From Blakeslea trispora (Eukaryota; Mucoromycota; Mucoromycetes; Mucorales; Choanephoraceae), in the NCBI GenBank assembly GCA_025331445.1, contig JAIWNE010000173.1, positions 1 to 45,768 on the forward strand: a DNA stretch of 45,768 nt. Direction: 5' to 3'. The notes under the pieces are model-generated. The model had not been told where the DNA came from. It worked only from the letters and a program-made list of their open reading frames with translations, and did no database searches. Position numbers and translations under genes: made by a program. This document shows, in pieces, positions 1-9,175 of the stretch; the first letter of the stretch is position 1; every line of letters starts with the position of its first letter.

Positions 1-704
1 TATTTATGCTTTGTTATGGTTTCGAATGTAACTTAATATTGTAATTGCTAAGGTTACACAGGCTACAGACTTTTTACTCATTTCTCAGGATGATTGGCTC
101 TTGTACTGAAATCTCCTTCTGAACTATCCTTTCATCTCTAGATATGCTTGCAAGATTGACTTGATATATAACTTGTAGTTTTTCAAAAAAAAAAAAAAAA
201 AAACTATAGATATAAAAGCTGTAATAATGTATTTTTCTTTTACATGTACCAATTTGGAGAGACAGAATGATTTTTTTTTAAAGCCGCGAATAAATAATCG
301 AGAGCGTGGCTTTAGTACTACATTCTCGAACCTACATAACAAAATAAAGGTTTGGAACTTTTAAATGAAATCAAGCCAATGCTTCTGTAGAATTCAATCC
401 ACTTTAAATGACAAGTGAATGTATGGCTTTGTTTAGATGAACTCTTTGAAAAAAGAATGTCTATCGTACCATTGAATCGACGAAGGACTCCTTCATTAGA
501 CGCGTGCACGGGAGATGCATGAAACACCCAAGTGCCAGCCGACGTCATTCAGGCATACAATAATCCCTTTTTTTTTTCTCTTTCAAAATATTTATTTACC
601 GATAGATCTCATAACCTTTCTTTCACTCTCCCTTTTTTTTTTCTTCTTCTTCTTCTTCTTACCTTTTCTCTCTCAGCTTTAAAATAATCACAGTAATAAT
701 AAAT
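1..704. other. Intergenic, 5' flank of the Sds3-like gene
   Basis: No supportable coding sequence is seen. The stretch is AT-rich with A and T runs. A pyrimidine-rich tract with repeated TTC triplets at about 630-660 lies just before the first ATG of the next gene and is probably its promoter and 5' leader. The short open frames here have no recognisable protein character. Confidence 0.5.
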
Positions 705-2154
705 ATGTCACAACAGCCACGTTTTATAGAAGAGCCTAGTACGATAGAAACCGTCAGGACAGCTCGATCGGCTTCACCAACAGTAGAAGACATAGACTCT
801 ACTGCCTCTTCCTCTACTGAAGAAGGTTCTGCTGCAGCCTTTTCAAACAGCACTTCCAAAGCAATCAATACTGGCCATATGATTGGTTCAACAAACACTC
901 ACAATACTACACATGCTGCTGTTGGTAGTAGTGCTGGTCGTGTTACACGGTCACAATCTGTAGAATCGAGTGGGTATGAAACAACTGACTCTAAGAAACG
1001 GAAGCGACAGACAAAGGCTACTGCTGTACCTAATAAAAGAAAAGCAGAGACTGCCAAACTACCTTCAAGCCCTCCACCTCAATCATCTTCTCATATGAAC
1101 AACAGTAACAACAAAGATGATACTGAGCGCGAGACAAGGACTTCATCTCAAAGACTCACAAAAGAAGCAAGGGAAGCCAAAAGGGCACAAAGAGACCTTG
1201 TTATCAGAGAGAGGTAGATGATCATACAGTTTTACTTATGGAATTGTTGTTGATGACATGTTATCGTTAGACTTGAAGAATTAGACAAGCTTGAACAAGC
1301 TGTCAAGGATGGATCGCATTTAGAATATCACAAGCTATTAAGTAGTATTGAAGAAAAGAGAGCCAAGATGCTTAGTGTGGCAGAAATGCGTAGGTCTCTT
1401 GCAGAAAGCATTGTCATCAACTTTTTCAATTGGCAGAAAGATGCTGCTTATTCTCAATATCATGTAAGGATAGATTTATTTTGTTTTTTATTTTGTTTAT
1501 GTTTTTCATATTTTTAACAACATTACAAAGTGGGACAAATTAGCCCTCCGCCGATCCATGATCCAGCATGTGCAACATAGAATTAATGTATTGGAGCAGG
1601 AATATTACTCCAGTCATGTTCAAAGTAAGATAAAGAAAAATTTAGTCATTTCAAACACAATTAACCGAAAAAAAACAGGCTCCTTGGATGATGAACATCT
1701 TGCTGAGTGGGTTCCTCCTGACAGACCTTCTATGATTAATATCCTTTTTTTCATATCGATTTAGAACTGTTATATCTATACATACATACATACATACATA
1801 CATACATAATATCCTTAACAGCTTTCTTTACGTTCATTGACTTTAGGCTTATCAGAAGAAGATGCTGATCATGATTTAGAGTGGGCAAAACAAGACCCAG
1901 CCGAAGAGAAGAATAATACAGAATATCACAAAGAAACATCACCCTCACAGATACCACTACCCTCCCAATCAAATCATTATCGAGAACCTTCACCTCCACT
2001 TGATATGTTGGCATCGCTGGTCGATGGTCACTCCTATCCTCCTCAACCAAAAGAATACAAAGAAGAGCCCAACGATAAGGCATACAAATTACCGCCACTC
2101 AACTCATGGCATTACAACCGAAATAGCAATGAGCGACCTTCTTTACCAACCTGA
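705..2154 (+). CDS. sds3: Sds3-like subunit of a SIN3/Rpd3-type histone deacetylase complex
   Basis: Model: exons 705-1213, 1271-1463, 1531-1624, 1679-1738 and 1832-2154, giving 392 residues. The first ~150 residues are Ser/Thr-rich and low complexity, with a basic KKRKRQ stretch that could be a nuclear signal. Exons 2-3 encode a charged coiled coil (RERLEELDKLEQ, then EMRRSLAESI and WDKLALRR) followed by HRINVLEQEYY, which resembles the Sds3-like family. Those proteins bridge SIN3 and the histone deacetylase Rpd3/HDAC1 in nuclear corepressor complexes. The C-terminal part is acidic, then Pro-rich. Introns 1-3 are GT-AG. The 54-nt intron 3 (1625-1678) is a multiple of three without a stop, so its retention would add 18 residues. 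Intron 4 appears to be U12-type and has its own entry. Family assignment is by motif recognition; the exon frames are firm. Confidence 0.72.
1739..1831 (+). other. U12-type AT-AC intron in the Sds3-like gene
   Basis: The intron starts with ATATCCTTT (1739-1747), a 9/9 match to the U12 AT-AC donor consensus. It holds ATCCTTAAC at 1811-1819, 8/9 to the U12 branch consensus TTCCTTAAC. It ends in AC at 1830-1831, about 13 nt after the branch adenosine, inside the usual U12 window. Removing these 93 nt joins phase 1 to phase 1 and reads RPSMISSLTLGLSEED without interruption. No good GT donor exists nearby; the only GT-AG alternative in frame (1711-1821) has a poor donor and deletes a plausible exon. 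The intron interior contains a CATA tandem repeat. Confidence 0.85.
1781..1808. repeat. CATA microsatellite inside the U12-type intron
   Basis: Seven consecutive CATA units lie between the donor and branch site of the AT-AC intron. Length variation here would not alter the splice signals. Confidence 0.9.
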
Positions 2155-4228
2155 GTTAGCTTTTCTCTTTTGGGTGCTTAACAAGACAGAAACTGTTGCT
2201 TTTAATGATAAATGTATTGGTCTCTAGAAAAAAAATAAAATAAAAGTTGAATCTATTGTTCTTTAGTTGTTTATAAGAATATTGAATTAAAATGGTGTAG
2301 GCTTACAAATGACAAGAATCAGTGGTAAAATAAATTAGAGTTTTGTGCTCTCAAATGACTAATGAAATCCCATTGTGTTTTATGCTGGTTTAAAAAAAAA
2401 AAAAGAGACCCATGAACCGGTCTTTTTTTTTTCTTTCTTTGTAAAGATGGTCTTATAAATGCAACAAGGAATTTTGATTGGCTGGCTGCAAAATTACCAG
2501 AAAAAAAAAATTTAAGCATCGTTCAGGTACACCATTTCCGGAAATAGATTGCTATCATTGTTCTTTATGTCCTTACACAGTGACTTTATGAATGCTTCCG
2601 GATAATGCTAGCGAGAATCCTGATGGTTGATTTAATCATAATAAAGCTTGTATGGTTCTTGAGTAACTCTTGTTGTTTACTGAGGTGTGTTACTCATATA
2701 TACGTTTGTATCCAGCCAAATATGGCCATGTCAACAATAGCTTCAAGCATGATTTATTTACTGTTGAAATTGAGAAGTTTAGCCGATTCAAAAGTCATAC
2801 AATAGTTGCTTTATTTAAGAGTCTCCATATTCTTGAGAAACGCATTGTTATATTATATACTCTTGAATCGAATAGCATTTTAGAGCTTAAAGCGATACAA
2901 GTCAAAAGAATTGCTACTCTTGTATTATATACTGTTATATCAAACAACTCTTAAATCGAAAAAACTACTCTAGTTGCTGTTATCTCTACATCGCTTGAAA
3001 TACAGATGATTTGTAAACGACATTAAAACAGCCAAAAGTGCAAGGCCAAGAACTTTAGTTACTAGTGCGTAGCAACATATCCTTGTTGATGGTGAAACCA
3101 AAGGAATGAGTCATATCTATTCTTCTATGAACCTAGTACGTCTTTAGTGTGATGACTACAAACAAAAGGGCAATTCTTTCAAGTGCAAGATCACTCCTAT
3201 TGACTTTTTCAAAGACTATGACAGAAAACTTTGAAGTTGGATCAACTATGGTGTTATTTTGTTTTCTTGCAAGAGAAAAACAAGGGACATTGCTTCAGGT
3301 ATAAAGCTACAAGAAAAAAGACAGGCATTGGATCAAGAATCCCCAATGATCCCATCAAAGCACCTGACCTTTACCATGTGTTGAAAAATTGAAGCTCAAC
3401 CACACTTTTGTTACTCATCCACTTGGACCATATGAGCAACTTTCTTGGTTATTTTATAGACAGCTTGATGTCTGCAGTGTATTTGCTACTTTGAGCTTTC
3501 TCACCGTCATTGGTATTAGCTAGCTCAAATACAAGTTCAATAGTTCCTTTCTCCCCGCTATTTAGTGCAGTCTATTTTTCTGGGGTCATAACAAGCCAAG
3601 AATGGTTCATTATCGCTTGAGTTAACGAAAACTAGAAACAGAAAGAAAAAAAAAACAAGTATGAAATTACAATTTTGGCTATGATCACCTTACAAAACGA
3701 GTTTATCATGATCATATCTTTTGGCTGCTCTAGTCAGAAAGACAGATAGAGCTAATAAACTTTCATAATCAGGCACCACAAATACTCAAATGCTATTGGC
3801 TGTTTATAGTGTTACGTTGCTTCATGACCAAAAAGGGGAAATGTGCTAAACATTAGTTTCTAAAATCCTTTCTTTGATCCCCTTTAATAAAGATTGTTTT
3901 TCTGCAAATGCCTGTAAAGTTCTATTGTCATCAGGATGGAATACTTGCTGCGTTTTATGTACTTGGTTTGCTTTACCATTGGAATTCTTATAAAAGTGGA
4001 AATCATTTGTTTCATTTAACATCTGTAACTAAGAGTTCATTTTTCCCAGTTTATCAGACTCTATAAAAAAAAAAAATCAGGCTACAATAGACAAAAGAGA
4101 CAAAATGTATTGTTTAGTGCCCCTCAAACAAAAAAATAAGAAACGTGTTATTTCAAACATTTTTTTTTTACAAGGAGATGATTGTATTAGTATAAAAGAA
4201 AATAAGAGAAAGAAAAAAAAACGGGAAA
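2155..4228. other. Intergenic, with one MITE-like element
   Basis: AATAAA-like signals follow the Sds3-like gene near 2230. A short inverted-repeat element sits at 2798-2982 and is listed separately. The remainder, especially 3000-4080, shows no sustained reading frame or family motif. It may be decayed mobile DNA, but nothing identifies it. Confidence 0.5.
2798..2982. mobile_element. Pogo/Tc1-mariner-like MITE, copy A
   Basis: A 185-bp element flanked by TA. The left end reads TACAATAGTTGCTTTATTTA; the right end, reverse-complemented, begins TAACAGCAACTAG and carries TCGATTTAAGAGT inward. Over its full length it matches the reverse complement of copy B at 19129-19301, sharing CATATTCTTGAGAAACGCAT and GATACAAGTCAAA internally. 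No coding capacity. The TACAGTA-type ends with subterminal GATTTAAGAGT repeats resemble pogo-group termini, hence the class call. Confidence 0.65.
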
Positions 4229-4427
4229 TTAAGCAGAACGGTTGGCCTTGTCCAAAACAGTTTCGTAATCAACTTCGGAGGCATCGGTACCTTGAACTTC
4301 GATGGCAATACCAACCAAGTTTCTACGGAGAGCATCCTTACTAGAGGCATACACCATCTTGTGACGAACCTTGGACGTATCGGGAACCCTAAAGACAATA
4401 AAATAACGCGTAAGGAATACTGTATTC

Positions 4428-4465
<38 letters not shown>

Positions 4466-4942
4466 ACAAAATGTATATATATAAATAGAGAGATACGTAC
4501 CAAGCATAGAATGTGATCTTGCTTCTCTTACCTTCGCCAGCCTTTTCGTAATCGAAATCATAGACAGCATAGCGAGGCTCATCAGCAGGAAGTTGAGCTA
4601 AGAACTCATCATAATCAGCACTTTCGGCAGACTTTTCGACAATAATTTCTGAGCTCTTGTCTAGAGTGAAACAAAGTTACTTTCATGTTAGTTACTGAAG
4701 AGTCCCAAAAAAAAAAAAAAGAGTTCTTACCGTTCAACTTGAAGATAATGTACTTGTACTTCTTACGAATCTTGAGTTCTTCATAGAGTTGAATACATTC
4801 GTCGTTAACAGCAACACCGGAAGACTAGATGAGAAGAAATAAGTTGACCTGGCTCATCAAGTTCTTTCATCTCGCTTTCTTTGTATTTTTTTTTCGCGTC
4901 AAATAAGACCTTGTCTTGCCTTGAGCAAATATAACTTACCAT
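4229..4942 (-). CDS. cof1: Cofilin / actin-depolymerising factor
   Basis: Exons in transcript order: 4942-4940, 4824-4731, 4660-4501 and 4388-4229, giving 138 residues, the normal length for cofilin. The first coding exon is only the ATG, followed by a GTAAGT donor. The protein begins [19 protein letters not shown]. It has the family landmarks [24 protein letters not shown] and the actin-binding long helix region [20 protein letters not shown]. Cofilin binds ADP-actin, severs filaments and speeds actin turnover in the cytoplasm and cell cortex. The Ser after Met is the site usually controlled by phosphorylation in animals; whether that applies here is unknown. A CA microsatellite lies in the last intron. 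The identification is strong. Confidence 0.96.
4429..4462. repeat. AC dinucleotide microsatellite in cofilin intron
   Basis: Seventeen uninterrupted AC units lie in the third intron of the cofilin gene (4389-4500). The splice sites flanking the intron are unaffected. Confidence 0.95.
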
Positions 4943-6513
4943 TTTATTTTAAATATAGAAAATGTGTATATAAAAAAGAAAAAGAAAGAAAGAAAAAGAG
5001 AGAGAAAAAAAATTACAGGTAAAAATAGTGTTCATTTTATAGGGCAGTCCTTTCCTATCTCTTTCATCATCTTCATGAACACACTACTAATGTTGCTGAG
5101 TTCTTTTCGGCTTTAAAATTGATATTTATTTAAAGAACAAATCAGCTTCCTCTTTTCTTGACTGTAGGGACCAAAAAAGAACCGAAAATAGTGAAAAGCA
5201 TTTAGCCAAGGCATCTCTCTTCTTTTTTCTTATTGTTTTGAATTTGCTTAGAATGTTTTTTTTTTTTGCAGACAAAGTTGTGTACAGTTTGCCAAGTTAC
5301 CACTAAAATGATTTCATTTTAAAAAGAAAGCGTCATACCCCATTTTCGGAAAAAGCTATTGCACATTGTGACCGCTCAAAGCCTTTTTTTTAATAAGGTA
5401 AAGATAACTCGCACAATGGATTTCTCGGTCTTGTTGATCTCTTTTCAGAGCTAAAGACCCGAGAATGAACATCATAAACTCGAGTTGGCATATTCAAAAA
5501 CTATGTTTCGAATTGGCAGCAATACGCGTCACAGTGCCAATGTTATAAAAAAAAAAGCATGCCAGCTGACTAAAATCAAAATTGTTACTCACTGGACAAA
5601 CCTGGGAACACAGTTTCAATAGGCAGATAACACTGTTACAATGCACAGTACTTCTTTCTTGGCATCGGACTGTCAGATGCAAAGTATAGATTCTGTCATC
5701 AAAGTGCTTTGGTCTTGGCTTGTTAACTTAGATTGTTACCAGTACTCTAGAGCAAGATTGTCTCTCATGTCATTAGGGGGGGGTATTGACAGCCATCAGC
5801 CAATGTCTGGCACTCATCCATAATCATGGTAATAGCATACTGTATTATCTTTGATTGAAAGGTACTGACTGAGACAAGAGTGTTTCCTCATCGAGTTCCT
5901 GGGATAACTATAACAATAATTCTTGTGTTGTCTCAATCTAAGTTGTTTTTGATGTCTTTATTTTAGCTTTCTTTATGTCTGAATTGTCAGGCTATATGAA
6001 CGATCTGAAATCTTTTACTCGCCTTTTTCTTTTCAGTAATATAAGCTTCAACCATTTGTCGGTCTGAATACACATACCTCCTTATTCTCTCAACAATCTC
6101 TACTTTTCATCAAGATGTGTGAGTCCTTAAATAACTGTCATACATTCATTTGCTGGCATTGCTGACAAAAAGAAAACATCATCAAACCTCTTTCAAAGAG
6201 CCTCGAAGCCAATGTATCTTTCTGTCATTTCTCTTTCAAATATTCTGTTTCCTCGAAAAAGTACTCATCCGATGTGAATCCTATCATTGTTGCTCCATAC
6301 ACCATCATTACCATACGTTATATTGCTACAAATACACTTGAATTCTTTAATGTACAACAAGTAATCTTTTTGCATAGTGTCTTTTTGCTTTTGTACTTGT
6401 GTAATTCTTGTCATTAAAAAAAAAGAAAGTAAAAAGGCCTTTCTATGCATTGGGGGGATAGATGGTTTAAGGTATATAATAATCTAAGCGTATCTATTTC
6501 TAATTTACATTAT
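4943..6513. other. Intergenic between two minus-strand genes
   Basis: The purine-rich block at 4975-5020 is the likely cofilin leader and promoter on the minus strand. The rest holds several short open frames, none with a recognisable motif or a credible exon chain. Nothing else is seen. Confidence 0.5.
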
Positions 6514-7725
6514 CTAAAAAAAATCATATCTAAGAAAAGGTCCATTGAATAGTCGACCAGAAACAGACATGAATAACAATTGCGCAGCTATGCACATTGC
6601 ACGCGTCTTGCCTGTAGGCTGTTGTTTTAAAGCGCCTTGACGTAACTCAACCTCTAACATGACTGCTATACCTTGGAGTGTAAAGAACATGAAGTTCTCC
6701 AAAGTCAGTTTTCGACAAGCACTCATGATAATCAGTTCATGAAACACACCACTGATCACAAACGTCAAGATACCGCGTCCTTGGCGTGTAGACCAGAATG
6801 ATTGTCTTGGCAAGGATGTCTTGCCGCAGTCAATTGTCTTGCCGCAGTCAATTGTCTTGCCGCAGTCAATTGTCTTTTTCTTTTTTCGCTGTGTAATCTT
6901 CAAAGTGCTTGGGACCCTTTTTTCTTCAAGAGGTACACTGGATTGCGACTTTGCAGGCTTTTTCTTGGATGAGAATACATGTGCATGTAACAAATTACGG
7001 ACAATCCTATTCCAACGTCGACTAGAAAGACAAATTAAATTCCAAAGCAAAAAAAAAACAAAAAGTCTTTTGGTTTACCTCCAGAAATCTCTGGGACTTG
7101 AAGAAAGAATGGGTGAGTTAAACAGAGAGACCAAATTCCAAGCAAACAATGTTTGTTCTACGCCAATAAAGAAATCAACTACACCCAGCATACAATAGCC
7201 CTTCACGCCAAACAGAATAGTATAAAAGCAACTCATAGGATGAATCCATGAATACTCTAATGCCTTGCTTGATCGCTCAGGTAGAAATGGGTCGACTGCA
7301 AGGTACATGAAACTGATCTTCATCACACCCAAGGCCATCTTTTTCAGTCCTCCCAGTCGAATCAATGTATCGCTCTTGGGCTCTGCTTCTCTATCAATGA
7401 TGATCTGTAGAAATGCTTTGACCCATCGTATCGGTGTCAGGTTCTCAGGAGGCATACTTGCAGTATAAGTTGCCAAGAACCAAGGTGTTGCTGCAATCAG
7501 AACGTTAAGAGGAGGATTGTTTGAGATGACTGTCATGGGCACCATGATATGAATCAGTGCCATGAACCACCTTACTGCTTTCGGTGAAAAGACATGTTGA
7601 GAGCGAAGTAAAATCAAGTCAAAGAGAGCTAGACTGATATATAATGAAATAAGTGCAGGTATAGGTAAAATATAGGCTGGAGGGAGAGAAACTTCAATGA
7701 ATGGTGGTGCCGAATAATCATGCAT
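6514..7725 (-). CDS. MBOAT-type membrane acyltransferase, wax-synthase-like
   Basis: Two exons, 7725-7079 and 7021-6514, give 384 residues. The start MHDYSAPP was chosen because the 29 residues upstream in the same frame are encoded by poly-purine tract. The protein has many hydrophobic segments. The exon junction restores SSPRDFWSRRWNRIVR, typical of the wax-synthase/MBOAT_2 group, followed by VISGVFHELII, which carries the conserved His of MBOAT enzymes. Such enzymes move fatty acyl groups to alcohols or sterols in the ER membrane; the actual substrate cannot be read from sequence. Between these motifs lies a basic linker with three perfect 18-bp repeats encoding TIDCGK. The C-terminus is hydrophobic, ending RYDFF. 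Family call good, substrate unknown. Confidence 0.8.
6818..6871. repeat. Three perfect 18-bp tandem repeats within the MBOAT coding exon
   Basis: Unit GTCTTGCCGCAGTCAATT occurs three times in succession on the plus strand, encoding three TIDCGK units on the minus strand. It lies in the loop between DFWSRRW and the FHEL motif. The unit length keeps the frame. Confidence 0.95.
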
Positions 7726-8798
7726 TTTTTTCAAAAAAAAAGAAAAAAGAAAAAAGAGACAACAGTGATGATCCAATCTACAAATCGCCTTTTTAATAAC
7801 CCCTCCCTTCATTATTGCATAAATTTAATATGACATCATTCAGTACAGGAGGAGAGGTACTTTGACCTCTAAGCATTGCTTCTTTGTAAAATAGACACTT
7901 CTTGCCAAATAGAGTTATTGTAGACTGCTTTCAGAAATGGATTGCATACAAACCAAACAAAGAAATCAATTGAATTGCACGTCCAAGAAATAAAGATCGT
8001 ATCACTGTGTAACCTTAGAGAGCGGCTCTTTATTCAGCCATGCTGAGGTTTTAGGAGTGGACAGTGGAGTAGACGTAGCATTATCAAAAAAAAAGATAGG
8101 CGTAATCAGTTACAACTTGCTCATTACTGACCATGTTCAACTAGTTGCGTTAAAAGGCAAGTCTACTTGTAAGATGAATTAAGTATGAGAGTGAAGAGAG
8201 CATGGTTGAAGCGGCACATACACATAGCATGGTTTCGAAAATTACGCGTATAAGAGTGAGTTTCGTCGCCATAATGAAGATACAAAAGGTATTCAGACCT
8301 CCTAGAGCTGTGATAATTCCTCTTTGCTGGGCGGACTCAAGCAAATGCCTTGCTTTCAATATTGCCGTTTTGCACAGACTTAAAAAAAACAAAATATCTA
8401 CACGAAAAAGCGCAAAAGAAATAACTCTAGGGGAGAATCGTCTTTGGAGAAATTGTGTTGGTCCTCTAACTGCTTTCTTTCTCTAAGCTGAGAGAAGGCA
8501 GATCAGCCTTCTTATGCAGAATACATATGCTTTTGTTTGTGGATTCTGTCCCAAAGCGACTGTGCAGGATATGTATGCTTATACTAATTTGTCCTGCTCT
8601 GTAACTTATCACAAAAGTGATATCTTTCTTGTTTATTTACACAATAGAATACTTGCACTGATAGACTAATTTTAATTTCTGGTGATGCTTAAAAGAGTTA
8701 CTGAGAACCAGATCTTGTTCATTCAACATGGAAGTTTATTGAAATTGAAATAGATGTACAGCTATACACTTATAATCATATCTCTCATTAACATAAAG
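7726..8798. other. Intergenic; possible gene remnant on the minus strand
   Basis: No complete gene can be built. On the minus strand 8392-8150 encodes about 80 residues with two hydrophobic stretches (around GIITALGGLNTFCIFIMATK). 8086-8005 is a second open stretch reading DNATSTPLSTPKTSAWLNK to a stop, but no GT-AG intron joins the two in frame. This may be a decayed or mis-modelled membrane protein. Confidence 0.35.
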
Positions 8799-8844
8799 TA
8801 CAGTGCCTCCATTTTTAAATAACGAAAATTTTTACAAGTTTTCG

Positions 8845-8977
8845 AAACCTATCTGCTCAAAACTTTTGGTGACAAAAACAAAAAGCGAGCCTGAATATAT
8901 ATTCTTTAAACCTTTCTAAACAATTATTCAGGCTCGCTTTTTGTTTTTGTCACCAAAAGTTTTGAGCAGATAGGTTT
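8845..8977. repeat. 53-bp perfect inverted repeat with 27-nt loop
   Basis: Arms 8845-8897 and 8925-8977 are exactly complementary; the left arm begins AAACCTATCTGCTC and ends GAGCCTGAATA. They lie just inside the left terminus of the transposon and upstream of the transposase. If transcribed, they would form a long hairpin. Confidence 0.97.
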
Positions 8978-9175
8978 TGAAGTTAGTCGGTTTTTAAAAA
9001 TTTTGGCTGGGAGTTATATGGTGGAGGGTCAGATTTGAAAAATAAAAAATTTCTATATGATATTGTTATAGCAGTGTGTAACCTGTAATATATTTGTGTA
9101 ACCATACCAGACAATAAATTAAGAAAACATCAAACCCAATATCCCTTCTCCATTTTCATTAAACATTATAAAATT

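Noticed and set aside
1711..1821. GT-AG alternative to the U12-type intron
   Set aside because: It keeps frame, but the donor GTTCCT is poor, it removes the VPPDRPSMI exon, and it ignores the perfect ATATCCTTT and near-perfect branch site.
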